From contig OZ018409.1 in NCBI GenBank assembly GCA_963969595.1, positions 14,974,975-15,038,974 of the forward strand: a DNA stretch of 64,000 bases, read 5' to 3'. How positions within the stretch are numbered: the stretch's first letter is position 1; each line of letters begins with the position of its first letter. Source of the stretch: Neckera pumila (taxonomy: Eukaryota > Streptophyta > Bryopsida > Hypnales > Neckeraceae). Below, one piece after another: positions 23,811 through 35,121 of the stretch. The position numbers and the translations under genes are program-made. Below the pieces are notes generated by a model, which saw only the letters and a list, made by a program, of their open reading frames with translations, was not told where the DNA came from and ran no database searches.

Positions 23811-24699
23811 CTCCTAAAGTCCCAAGGCCATTTTTCTTTAAAAAACTGTCAATTTTGCTGCGTTCACCCAAAAATCCAAAAAAAAAAAAAAAAAAAATAG
23901 AATCGAATTGTAGGATCTTGTATTTCACTTGTCAAAGATCATGTGGTAAAAATTTTATGAAGTTTGACTTTATAGATTGGAAGATATTAGCATTCAAATT
24001 TGGAAATGAAAGTTTTTCTGAACACTAACCTGCAATTTCAGATGACTTTGACTACCATTTGTGGAAATTTTTTGCACTACAAACTTTGAATTCAAAAAAT
24101 TTTATATTGAAGAATTGAGTTGAAAGTCTATAAAAAAAAATTCAAAAAAACACACTTGATTTTCATTCTTTAAAAAATTGTTAAGTAGCAATAGATCCAA
24201 AATTGAAAAAAAAAAATCGTTAATAGCTCTAAGATGGAATTGAAACACAATAATCCCAATGGTGAGATTATTATAGCGAGAAAACACAACAAATTAAAAA
24301 ATAGAAAAATAGAAATGAATCCTACAAGGGTTTTTTTCAAGAATATGCTCTAATTGCCCCAAAAACAAGATTGTCCATAACTTTCTCATTATTAGTCCAA
24401 ATAGAATGAATGAAAGCTTCACCATGTAGACAAAAACATATTATTTAAATTTATTTTGACTTTTAATTAATTTTGACTTTTGCAATTTTTTTTGTGCTGC
24501 CCGCCAAGTTTAATTCTAGGCTTTTTGTGGTATAACTTTTGCTCCCAGTCACCAATTGAAATAAAAATGATATTCCCACATAGCTAATCAGTTTTCTTAT
24601 CTTATAAGAAAGTTTTAACAAAATTTATAAAAAATTGAGGTCACAAGGACCTACCCAAAGTCCAATTTGTCCCCTGAGGGGACAATGGGACTTTAGGGG
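23811..24699. mobile_element. TTAA element 2, in intron 5 of DUF707 copy B
   Basis: Starts CTCCTAAAGTCCCAAGGCC and ends GGGACTTTAGGGG. TTAA lies at 23807-23810 and 24700-24703. Copy A has the matching empty site with a single TTAA at 15422-15425 inside otherwise alignable flanks. The 889-bp interior is non-coding. Confidence 0.95.
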
Positions 24700-25192
24700 T
24701 TAATCTACTTCCTCTAATATGATGGTGTAATTGATATACATATTTGTTGAATTATAAAGGAACTTAAAATTTGGATAACCCCTAAGTGCCTTAGTGGTTA
24801 GAATTAATTGCGTTCCTCATCCACATCTATAAGAGGATAAATGAAGCATTTACATAGCAAAATTTATCAAAATGAAGAGAAAGTCTTGTTTTACATTTCT
24901 TAAGGATAGAAATATATTTGGGTTTTAATAAAATTGCACAAATGCACTTTCTATTTGTAGATAAAGTAGTTTGGTGTTAATGAGAATTAACAGGTGATTG
25001 TGGTTGTGATGTTCAGTTTCCACTCAACAACTTCACTATCATGTTGTTCCACTACGATGGAATTGTTGATCAATGGCAAGACCTTGCTTGGAATAATCAA
25101 TCCATCCATATAGTGGCCTTGCACCAGACTAAGTGGTAACATCTTTGTACTATGAAAATGTTGAATGTATGGGAAAATCTCCTACCTCTAGA

Positions 25193-25462
25193 CATTAGAT
25201 GACATTGGAGGGCATTGGAGTGCCGTTTCAGGCCCGTTCCCAAATCTGGCCCAATTTTGCAAACAGCTGGTACGGGATGTTAGAATTTTTTTCTCCAAAT
25301 ATCATTTTAAGCAATTTTATTTTGTTTTGTTTTGTTTGAAAATGACGTGGCACAGTCTCGGCCACATCAACCAGCAGTTATCCTATGTTCTTGCAGTCTG
25401 GGAACACTGCAGGAATACATGATAACTCACAGTCTTTTAGAGGCCTCAAATGTCAACTAATG
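25193..25462. mobile_element. 270-bp inverted-repeat element in intron 6 of copy B
   Basis: Ends are CATTAGATGACATTGGAGG and CCTCAAATGTCAACTAATG, an imperfect inverted repeat. It is absent from copy A. A TGACGTGGCA...TCTCGGCCACAT core recurs near 56312, suggesting a dispersed family. Confidence 0.6.
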
Positions 25463-26482
25463 ACTAAAATTATGGGACATAGTAGGTTTGTCCTACAATG
25501 TTTCCTTTCCTTTTGAGTACTAAAACGGTTGTTTCTTGATACCAGGTGGTTCGCAAAACGATTTCTGCACCCGGACATTGTGGACCAATACAACCACATC
25601 TTTATTTGGGACGAGGACCTTGGAGTTGAAAATTTTCATGTTGACAGGTTTGACTTCTCATCTTTGAAATTGAAATTTTTGTAAACAGATTGATTGGGTA
25701 CTTGACAAGTGCCTCCTTGTATCCAATCTAAATAGGTAAGTGAGCCCTTTAGTACCCAAATAGCAAAAAGTGGTCACTTTTCATATCTATAGGTGCATTC
25801 ACACCAAGGAGGATATTTTAACTACAAGTGGACAAAATGACCCTCAAAGATGAAGTGGTCAAAATAACCCCATTGTTCCACCTCCCACTTGGTGTGGTAT
25901 TTTTATCCCTCTCAAGGTTAAGATATCCCCTTGGTATAAATGTACCATACTGAAGTTCAAAGACATCATATAAGCAGTTTTAAAAAAGATAAACAACATG
26001 TGTCCACAAAAAGGGAAAAATCATTTTGTACATTTTTGAAATATGTTTTGGTAATCACTATTAGCTTCCAAAGTGGAGTTTATATTTTAGTTTGGACACC
26101 GCCGGAGGCTTTTGCAGCGAATTGGAGACTCACTCAATTACTTACTCCACTTGTGTGCAGAAAAGGCCCAACTTTCATTGCAAAACTTGTGTTAGATATT
26201 AATTTTCTGCACTGTGTGATCACTGGCCGGGAGACTCTGCTGCAGTTTTTTTGATGATAATTGTGCATGTTGCAGGTACTTGGAAATCATGGAGTCGGAG
26301 GGTCTTGAAATTTCCCAGCCTGCTCTTGATGGTAATTCGTGGTCAATTCATCATGACATCACTCGTCGCCAGTCACAGCTAACTCTACACAAGTACTTTT
26401 TCAACCTCCCCTTTTGATGTGGATCTGATGAGTGCCATTTGGGTTTCTATTTTCCATTCAAGAATATAGTTTGTATTAGCTA

Positions 26483-26732
26483 CACAAAATAGTGAAATTA
26501 AGTTGCCCTATACTAATTTCTCGGCATTCAACACTATACAAATATGTACAATCATTGTAGAAGAATGCAGTAATGAAGGAACTATGCCTATGTTGTATGG
26601 GTTGGTGCACTATTCATGACTTGGGATAAGAGAATTGCATGCGCCTCCATATGGACAGCAATGGCTCATGAGCTCACTTCTGTCAGTGAAGGCAACCTAA
26701 TTGTTGAGGCAACCCAATTTCACTATTTTGTG
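26483..26732. mobile_element. 250-bp MITE, TA target, in copy B
   Basis: Ends CACAAAATAGTGAAATT and AATTTCACTATTTTGTG are inverted repeats flanked by TA (26481-26482, 26733-26734). It is absent from copy A at the matching place. A partial copy ends at 60821. Confidence 0.8.
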
Positions 26733-27077
26733 TAATGTGTATCAGAGCACAAAAATTGAGACATTCAAATGTCCAGAGTTCTTGGTACTAGGACTGGTAC
26801 AAATCCATGGTGTTCGTTGAACTTATTTCCTAGAATCTGCCAGGTTAACGACTATGAGATTTGATCCTTGTTACTATTATTAGACTGGTCAAATTTTCAT
26901 ATTTTGTTGTTGGCAAGTGAAGGGAGGTTCAATTTGTTGAAATAATGGCGCCCGTGTTTTCAAAGGCAGCTTGGAAGTGTGCTTGGCATATGGTTCAGGT
27001 ACGCTTTGTGTTCCCATTGTGTGTTTGTGAGCTTCTCAGCAATCACTGGCAAGTGACTCCTGAATCTGCTCCGTTTT

Positions 27078-27513
27078 CCAAAGATACGATTCAATGGACT
27101 ATTTATCATCTTATTATACCATCATCTAAGAACTTGAGAGCCACTCGTTTTTTTTTTGTATATTATGAGTAGAAAGATTGCATTGAAATGGTATATCCAT
27201 GAAGGTAACTGCACCTAAAATCAATCCTAGAAAATTCTTACTTGGAACGCACAACCTCTATTCATGGGAGCCTAGGATTGCGAGGAGATCTACAACTACT
27301 TTTAGCATTTTGAAAATTCATAAGCTCTGTTCCTAAGGGGACTAAAAATTTCTTAAGAAGAGAGCCTAACAAGGTCTAACAAAAAATAACAAAAAATTAG
27401 GCAATTCATTCATAGGAACAATTCTCAATTGTTTATTCTAATGTTTGCATTTAGGTGTAGCTACCTTACAAACCATACCTACAAAAGTTGGTAGCAAGGA
27501 AAAGTACCCCATT
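27078..27513. mobile_element. Unclassified insertion specific to copy B
   Basis: Copy A runs from TCTGTTTTCCA directly into GCACATTTTGAGC, whereas copy B has about 430 bp of AT-rich DNA between the same words. No inverted termini or frame are evident. The borders are approximate. Confidence 0.5.
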
Positions 27514-27546
27514 TCTGCACATTTTGAGCAAAGATTGTATTTTATA

Positions 27547-27986
27547 AGGTAAAGCAGCCCATTATGGTCAGAATTAGGAGTCTGCCATCATCCCATCACC
27601 AAAGTTTTTCAATTTTTTTCCCATGTGAAGACAAGTATAAGAATTTGTGAAGGCAATTGAAATCATAATTTTCAAATAGAATATGAATTAGCTATGAATT
27701 TCTCAAGTATTCAACCTAAAAAGTTGTCAGACTACCCCAAAACCAACTGCAAGTGTATCCATAATGCTCACCTACCTCTTCTAAAGGAGACAATTTTTTT
27801 TGTATGTGGATGGCCATAAAAAGTCACTTCCTACAATGACTTACACTGAAATTACTGCATGTTCCTAATAAGGTCACTAATTACTCCATTGAAGTTACGT
27901 GAGATATTGATTGTGGTCAGAAAAACCACAATGGGGTCATCATGTGTCCCCCGTGGGTCATTTGACCACAATGGGCTGCTTTACCT
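27547..27986. mobile_element. AGGT-terminus MITE, TA target, in copy B
   Basis: Ends AGGTAAAGCAGCCCATTATGG and CCACAATGGGCTGCTTTACCT form a terminal inverted repeat. TA lies at 27545-27546 and 27987-27988; copy A has the empty site at 18180. TTAA element 3 has inserted exactly at its right border. Confidence 0.85.
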
Positions 27987-27989
27987 TAA

Positions 27990-28909
27990 CCCCTAAAGGA
28001 CCAAGGCCTTTTTTCTACCAAAAAACTCTCAAAACTGCCATTTCTAGAGCAAAGAGTAAAAAAATCTGAAAATTGTTTTTTTTTTGCACATTGAACCGTA
28101 AGATCTTATACCTAACTAGTATGAAAATGTGTGGAAAATTTTTTAGAATTTTTGACCGCACGGATTGCAAGATATCTGCGTTTAAAGTGAAAAAAACAAG
28201 ATTTTCAACACATTGCGGGACTAGATTTTTTGAATTTAAACATTTTTAACTTAAATTTTTTGCACTATAGAGTTTTGAGCTTTAAATCTTTCTAGTGGAG
28301 AATTGAGTGGAGAGTCTAGGAAAAGAAAAGAAATTCAAAAAAACTTAATCTTCATTCTTAAAAAAATTGTTAAGTACAAGATAGTACAAGATAGAAGGAA
28401 AATCTAAAATATTAATATCTTTTAGATGGAATTAAAATGCACTAATCCCAATGGTGATATTGTTTGAGCAAGAAAACTAAACCATGTGGAACCTTTTTTT
28501 TTGAAAAATTGCAAAAATTGCATTCCAAAATGAATCCTACAAGTTATTTTTTTCAAGAAGATGCTCTAAAAACCCGAAAAACAAGATTGTCCATAACTTC
28601 CTCTTAAGAAATCCAAATGAAATGAATCAAAGCTTCCCAAATAGGCAAAAATATAACCTATAAGGAAAAAGAAATTTTAAGAAAAAATTAAATTTTTTGG
28701 CAAATTTTTTTTGTTGCCCCCTCTCCCCTCTTTTGAGCTTATTTGGGCATAACTTTTGTTCCCAGGGACTGATTCAAAAAAAGTTATATTACCACAAAGC
28801 TTATCAATTTTTCTATCTTCAAAAAAAGTTTCAAAAAATCACGACAAAATTTCAGCCCGTAGGTACCTGCCCGAAATCCCATTTGTCCCCCGAACGGACA
28901 ATTTAGGGG
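27990..28909. mobile_element. TTAA element 3, in copy B
   Basis: Starts CCCCTAAAGGACCAAGGCC and ends with the mutated ATTTAGGGG. TTAA lies at 27986-27989 and 28910-28913. It is 920 bp, non-coding, and nearly the reverse complement of element 4 (30647-31567). Both are absent from copy A. Confidence 0.92.
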
Positions 28910-29181
28910 TTAATTGCATTGTTTCTACTTATAAAATGCATTGAAGTGGAGCAAGTCCTTTTGATGCCCTAACAGGTTTTGACTGAGATATCTCATCAGT
29001 CTTGGGCTCAGGACGTACACTTAAGTTTTATGAAAATACACATATGAAAATATGTGGTGTGGTGGGTTGGATGGAAACAGAATGATCTGGTGCATGGATG
29101 GGGCATGGACTTCAAAATTGGCTACTGTGCTCAGGTACGTCCGTTGAACGTGAACTATTGCCCATCGACTGTCGTAGCTTA

Positions 29182-29322
29182 AGGGCCTCTTTCCATGTGA
29201 GCATTGGGCGGGGGAAGCCCACCGATAGTAGGTCAGATGGGAGTTCCAGAAAAACGGGACTCCCCATCTGACCAACTATTGGTGGGCTTCACCCGTCCAA
29301 TGCTCACATGGAAGCCCGCCCT
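29182..29322. mobile_element. 141-bp foldback MITE in copy B
   Basis: Almost the whole element is a hairpin: an arm with CCATGTGAGCATTGG and GTCAGATGGGAGT, a loop of about 8 bases, then the complement. It starts AGGGC and ends GCCCT with a TA-like target. It is absent from copy A, where the flanks join near 18435. Confidence 0.8.
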
Positions 29323-29447
29323 AAAAGGAGCGGAAAAGAAGTGGTGCACATATAAGAATAGACTCTCATTTTTATTTACGAGTTATTTGTCCACATCTGA
29401 GTCGACATGTAGCATTTGCTATTTAAATCCATCTAGCTTAGGTAGTA

Positions 29448-29738
29448 AGGTGGATACTCCAAATGCGTCACTGGACCAAAAGCTCCATCAAAATTCGCTA
29501 TACATCTCCAAAATCAATATGTACCTATGTGAAAGAAACCATAATCTTTGAACATCTACCAAAAAAAAACTTTAACCCTTTGTGTAACTTTTGCATACAT
29601 TATCTAAATGTTGCATTCTTTGGTGCATTGGAACCTCCTTTCACTTGCCAACAAGAAAATATGAAAATTTGACCAATCTAATAATAGTAACTAGGCACAA
29701 TTGGTAGCAAAAAGTGACAATTTGTAGGGCACCCACCT
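29448..29738. mobile_element. AGGT-terminus element, inverted copy of the intron 8 element
   Basis: Ends AGGTGGATACTCC and GGGCACCCACCT, flanked by TA (29446-29447, 29739-29740). Its interior is the reverse complement of 17246-17480. It is absent from copy A at this position, so it is a post-duplication insertion. Confidence 0.7.
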
Positions 29739-30646
29739 TAGTAGAATATCTGTTTGGAGCAACCTCCAACATACATACTCTTTTTTGAAACACGTTAAAT
29801 CATGCCATCCTTTGTTGGCCCAACATGATAAAGTTGGGATTCTCAAGTGTAAAAGTAAAAAAAAGCCCTCTATATTTGGGCCGTGCCTAGGGATACTTAC
29901 TAGCCCCCCTTAGCTAATTTGGGTCCTCTAATTGCAAATATGAATTCAGATTTTGCAAACAAAAAAGTTTGTGGCAAATAGAAAATTTCAACGTTTTTCC
30001 CGGGGTAAATTTGGCCCGTAGGGCCACCAAGGATGGCACAATTTAACATCTCGCCTCTTTTTTTACATTGCTGGCTCCAATAGACTTGAGTGTCTTTTCT
30101 TCAATAACGATTGTTCCATTGTAGAAGACAACCAACTTAATCTCATGTGACTGGCTTTCTTTCTCGTTGCTAGGGTCTGCGAAGTGAGAAAGTAGGTGTC
30201 ATTGATGCAGAGTACGTTTTGCACAAAAGCATTGAATCTCTCGGTGGTTCACATGCCAACAATGTAAGCCTCCTCTTACTTCATACACTCAGAACGGAAC
30301 AGTTAGAGATTTTCTTTACATTGATCCCGACGTATCAATACTTCCCAGATTCTTCGTACATTGTCAATCAGGGATCAATAACAATCTCCAAGGGATAATT
30401 TTGTGGTTTTAAAATGACTAGTTTGTGAAAATTACTGGTTAGATGATATGGCCAAATTTTTAAGTCTCCAGATCAAATGAAGAACACTGCATGTATTGGT
30501 CACAAAAAATGAATAAAATTGGACAATTAAAAACATATATTACCTTCATATGACCTATTCAAAAATTGCTTGAAAAAAAAGGAGACCCAATTTGAGCTTC
30601 TTAGTCCTCTAGAGGTTAAAACAATCAAAAACTTGTGTTAGTTTAA

Positions 30647-31567
30647 CCCCTGAAGGACCATTGTCTGTTATGTGGACAAGTGGGATTTCGGGCAGGTACC
30701 TACGGGCTGAATTTTTGTCGTGATTTTTTGAACCTTTTTTTGAAGATAGAAAAACTGATAAGCTTTGTGTTAATATAACTTTTTTTTCAATCGGTGCCCG
30801 GGGACAAAAGTTATGCCCAAATAAGCTCAAAATAGGGGAGAGGGGGCAACAAAAAAAATTTGCAAAAAATTTAATTCTTTTAAATTTTTTTTCCCCTAAT
30901 AGATTATATTTTTGCCTATTTGGGAAGCTTTAATTCATTTCATTTGGATTTTTTATGAGAAATTTATGGACAATCTTGTTTTTGGGCAATTAGAGCATGT
31001 TCTTGAAAGAAATAACTTGTAGGATTCATTTTGGAATGAATTTTTGCAATTTTTCAAAAAAAGAAGTTCCACATGGTTTGTTTTTCTTGCTAGAACAATC
31101 TTACCACTGGGATTAGTGCATTTTAATTACATTTAAAAGATATTAATATTTTAGATTTTCCTTCTATCTTGTGCTATCTTCTACTTAACAATTTTTTTAA
31201 GAATAAAAATTAAGTTTTTTTGAATTTTTTTTTTTCCTTAGAATCTCAACTCAATTCTCCACTAGAAAGATTTAAAGCTCAAAACTCTGTAGTGCAAAAA
31301 CTTTAAGTTAAAAATGTTCAAAGTCAAAAAATTTAGTCCCGCAATGTGTTGAAAATCTTGTTTTTTTCACTTTAAATGCAGATATCTTGCAATCTGTGTG
31401 GTCAAAAATTCTGAAGTTTTTTCCACACATTTTCATACTAGTTAGGTATAAGATCTTACGGTTGGATGTGCAAAAAAAACAATTATCAGATTTTTTTACT
31501 CTTTGCTCTAGAAATGGCAGTTTTGAGAGTTTTTTGGCAGAAAAAAAAGGCCTTGGTCCTTTAGGGG
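30647..31567. mobile_element. TTAA element 4, in copy B
   Basis: Starts CCCCTGAAGGACCATTG and ends GGTCCTTTAGGGG. TTAA lies at 30643-30646 and 31568-31571. It is 921 bp, oriented opposite to element 3. Flanking words in copy A (near 19377) join directly. Confidence 0.92.
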
Positions 31568-32109
31568 TTAACTCTCATAGGTCTTAGAGGTCCTTCTTTA
31601 CCACAATTTTTCTATTGTATATATGTGTATTTTATTTCCAATTCTATTGTATTTGAGTATGCTATTCAATCCACATTCAACTCCGTCCTATGGTATACAT
31701 AGTAAATAAAAGTACAAAATCATATTTCTGTACATAATGGAGAATTTATAGGACTTTATACATTGTGTACACATACGATCCCTAGGGACCTTTTATAGGT
31801 TAATAGTGCTAAAAATGAATGCTTATAGTGAAGACACAAAGGCCCTTGGAACTGATTTCACCGACTGACAAGGTTATGATGCTTTTGGGTGGCATGTATT
31901 CTACATCAGGTTCCTAATCCTCGCCAAGAGGTATGTGGCTTATTCTTCCATCGCCACTTATTCTCCCATTCATTATGATAATCTCATGTTTATGCTTGAG
32001 TATACAGAACAAGACTATCAATAAAACTGTTTCAAAGACTTTTGGAAACCTCAGAACTGAGAAATTTGTCCCCATTCCATGGAGAGGTTTCTTTATGTTC
32101 TTGATGTTC

Positions 32110-32395
32110 GTAAACCACTCGCGGGACTTCTCCCGTTCATTCTGCAGAGAAGTTTTTGCGCCGTAAGGCCCGATTACGTGGGCAAACCCGCGTAATCGGG
32201 GATTAGGGATTTTTCATCCGGCTCCAATTTATCATCCGGGTTTTCATTGAATTTTGCTTGTGCTTTATGTCGGGCAATACCCTTATCGTCGGGCATTGCG
32301 CCAAATAATCGGCCCTCCTCGTCGGGCTCCGCCCTCCTTGTTGGCCAATTATTTGGCGCAATGCCCTCCTCTACGGGCATTGCCCTATACTTACA
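32110..32395. repeat. GC-rich hairpin cluster in the last intron of copy B
   Basis: At least four hairpins are packed in under 300 bp: CCCGATTACG with its complement at 32169-32200; GGGCATTGCGCCAAATAAT with a near complement at 32297-32367; and shorter stems near 32125 and 32370. Words such as TCGGGC and CCGG recur. It is absent from copy A. Both strands are open for about 70 codons, which I attribute to composition. Confidence 0.6.
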
Positions 32396-32755
32396 AAGGT
32401 TCCTTGATGTTTTCAGTAGGGTTGTAATTTTTGTAGTTCAGGAATCACTAATACACTTATCGACCATGATGCAGGTGATAAGAAAATCAGAACATGAAAT
32501 GGTGGCTTTTCAGCAGCGGTGGACGCAAGCAGCCAGCGAGGATTCAACGTGGGTGGATCCCTACAAATAATAAATAGTAGCTGAGAAGTGGTTCACCATG
32601 CCTTGAGGAGTTAAACCTAGTCCACCACCACCTCAAGAAATTAAACCCTAGGGCACTATGCATTGTGATGTACAGGAGTTTCACAAAAAATAATGGCAAC
32701 AGACAAGCAGGGCTGGTGCTCACCGCACCAAATTCTTCAGTTAATGCTGCATGTA

Positions 32756-32974
32756 AGGTAGAGGCACCCAAGGCGCCCTTGTATCCAATGGTGTCCCTTT
32801 CTAGGAAGGGGCGTCATTCTGAAACGCAATTCTAGGTGGACCATACATGGCTTATTATTTCAATCAAAAAATAATAAGCTATGTTTAGTATGTCTACATT
32901 TAGGTTCTGAAATGACGCCCCTTCCTAAAAAAGGACGCCATTGGGTACAGGGGCGCCATTGGGTGTCTCTACCT
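32756..32974. mobile_element. 219-bp AGGT-terminus MITE, TA target
   Basis: Ends AGGTAGAGGCACCCAAGG and TTGGGTGTCTCTACCT, flanked by TA (32754-32755, 32975-32976). The interior is palindromic, with GCGCC and AATAATAAGCTATG inverted. It lies just beyond the end of duplication unit B. Confidence 0.85.
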
Positions 32975-32976
32975 TA

Positions 32977-34052
32977 CTCTTATCTAGCACTAATACACTC
33001 TGTTGCAACATTTGTATCAATTCCTTTACAATAAAATTCCATGTGGATTAACCCAAGAATACCGGGGTGGTCACCATAGAAATCATCTTTTGGGTACCGT
33101 GTGTATCATTTGCTTAAAAAAAAATCCAAAAGCATATAGTATAATAGATGCATCCTAGAAATTGGGTGCTTGCGTGGTGGCAAATCATCATAGAAGGGAA
33201 GATGATGGAAGAGAGTAAACTCTACATTCTAACTCTGTAGACCATATCAAAGTTGGCTCTAAACTACACCATGTTGGTAGATGAATATAAGAGAGTTGTT
33301 CTTTTTCTTGGATGGTTTTCATTCAGTTGACATTTGCATCAAATTAGAGTTAGACAATAAGTAACTTTTGGTAGATGAACACAAAAGAATTGTTCTATCT
33401 TTTGGTTGGTTTGAATTCAGATGACATGTGCTAAGGTAAGATTTAAAGTAGCTTCTGACATTCACATCATGATGTAGGTAAGATATTAATTTGTTGAAGT
33501 ATGAGTGTTCAAATGGTCAAAAGTAATTGTTTTTTTATTGTATCTTTATACAATAGTATCATGTTTTTGAGTTACATAGTGGATTTAATGTATTCTACGA
33601 TATATAGTTTGGTAACTTATAGCAAGTGAGTTTGACATATCTTCATAGTTTTAGACTTTACAGCAAATTGTTATAATATAGTTGTAATTTGAGAATTTAG
33701 TAAATGGTTTTGACCTTTAAAATAGGATTACGTTAAATTTTACCAATCATGTGTCTAATGAGTTTGAAACTAGTGGATATTGCGCATGCTTTAACTTTTC
33801 AATCATGATTTAATCCTAGAAGGATGCTAGCCTATGACTAAGGGAGTTATTCAAAAATGATCTATGATATGATATTTGAACCAATTGGTGTATTCTACAT
33901 TTCTACAATAATCTCGAAATCACCCATCAAACACTTATAGGTTATTGCATCATTTCAAGGTTGAGTTTGTCTTTACTGGCAAATGAGCCTATTATCATTA
34001 TCCATATTAATAGTCCATCCTATTGCCATACTATAAATGACAAGTTTCAACA
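32977..34052. other. AT-rich intergenic DNA
   Basis: No gene, inverted terminus or tandem array is seen. Short repeats of GTTGTTCT-type words near 33295 and 33390 suggest an old local duplication. Confidence 0.4.
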
Positions 34053-34056
34053 TTAA

Positions 34057-35117
34057 TCCCTAAAGCCCCAGGGCATTTTTTGGCTCAAAAAACACTAAAA
34101 AAAACTACCATTTTTGTTAAAACTTTTAAACTTTTCATTTTTTTACACATCTAACCATAGGACCTTGCACTAATCTAGTAAAAGAATGTGTAGTAGAAGT
34201 TTTAGAAACTTTGATTGCATAGATTGTAAGATATTTCGTTTAAAGTGAAGAAAACAAGTTTTTTTTAACATTCTGTGACTAGATTTTTTTGGCTTTGAGT
34301 CTTCTTAATTAATTTTTTTTGTACTACCGAGTTTGAGTTAAAAAGTTTTAATGCTAAAGATTTGATTTAAACGGTTTAAATATATATATATATATACTTT
34401 ATTTTCATTCATTAAAAAATTGTTAAATAGAAATAGGTCCAACTGAAGATTGAACACTATAATATTAACACGTTTTAAGATAGGATTAAAATATCACAAT
34501 CCCAATAGTGTCATTGTTTCGCAAACAGACTTAACCTTGTCAAACATTTTTTTTTAAATTGCAGAAAATTGCATTCAAAAATGAATTCCATAAGTTTTTT
34601 TCAAAAAGATGTTTAAATTGCCTAAAAAGCAAGATTGTCACCATACCTTTCTCATTATTCTATTTTTTAAAGAATGATTCTTGAAAAAATTACTTCTGTT
34701 GAAAGGATTTTTTTACTAATAAATTTAATTATATGGTTAAAAAGATATTGTATGATATGTAGCTTTTTTCTCAACCCGGGCATTTTAGAAAAAAAAAATT
34801 CGTCCAAATAGAATGAATCAAAGCTAAAGATGTGGAATAAAATATAATCTTTGAGAGAAAAAAATCAAAAAAGTAAAAGTAAAACTAATTTTTGTGTTCT
34901 TTTGTGCTTCCCAACAAATTGGTTTTTGGACTTAAGGAGGCATAACTTTTGCTTCCACACACCAATTGCAATAAAAGTTACATTTTTAGAAAGCTAATGT
35001 GATTTTTTATCTTTAAAAAAAGATTAAAAAAAAGCATGTCAAAAATTGAGGTCACACGAGCTTGCCCAAAATCCCTAGTGTCCTCAAGGGGACTTTAGGA
35101 CTTTTGGACTTTATGGG
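34057..35117. mobile_element. TTAA element 5
   Basis: Starts TCCCTAAAGCCCCAGGGC and ends GGACTTTATGGG. TTAA lies at 34053-34056 and 35118-35121. At 1,061 bp it is longer than its relatives and includes a short (TA)n run near 34380 and extra sequence near 34680-34800. It shares its right TTAA with element 6. Confidence 0.85.
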
Positions 35118-35121
35118 TTAA

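Larger units (their letters stand above)
21116..32570 (+). pseudogene. DUF707 family copy B (broken)
   Basis: Tandem paralogue of copy A. Recognised exons: 21116-21190, 21916-22050, 22436-22471 (or 22483), 23078-23284, 23392-23475, 25017-25135, 25546-25647, 26276-26392, remnant to 26998, 29081-29134, 30174-30263, 31910-31930, 32475-32570. Splice sites and phase of these are kept, and many changes are silent or conservative. Lesions: a deletion of about 660 bp relative to copy A removes exon 9 (18 codons, including two Cys) and the acceptor of exon 10; and GAA to TAA in the last exon removes 27 C-terminal residues. Exon 1 lacks four codons in frame. A possible cryptic acceptor ending at about 26927 would keep the frame into MAPVFSKAAW, so a shortened product is not excluded. 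About ten insertions sit in its introns. Best read as a recently decaying gene. Confidence 0.8.
20251..32735. repeat. Tandem duplication, unit B
   Basis: This is the second copy of the DUF707 unit, 12.5 kb against 8.1 kb for unit A. The size difference comes almost wholly from inserted elements. It ends at GCACCAAATTCTT, the same place where unit A meets unit B. Confidence 0.85.

Noticed and set aside
32174..32380. 68-codon minus-strand frame with repeated Pro-Asp-Glu/Lys words
   Set aside because: It follows the hairpin cluster exactly and the other strand is equally open, so the pattern reflects repeated GC-rich DNA.
21116..32570. Copy B as a second intact DUF707 gene
   Set aside because: Exon 9 and the exon 10 acceptor are gone and the last exon has an early TAA.
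34379..34397. Short TA run as a regulatory or fragile site
   Set aside because: It lies within a TTAA element, is under 20 bp, and has no further support.
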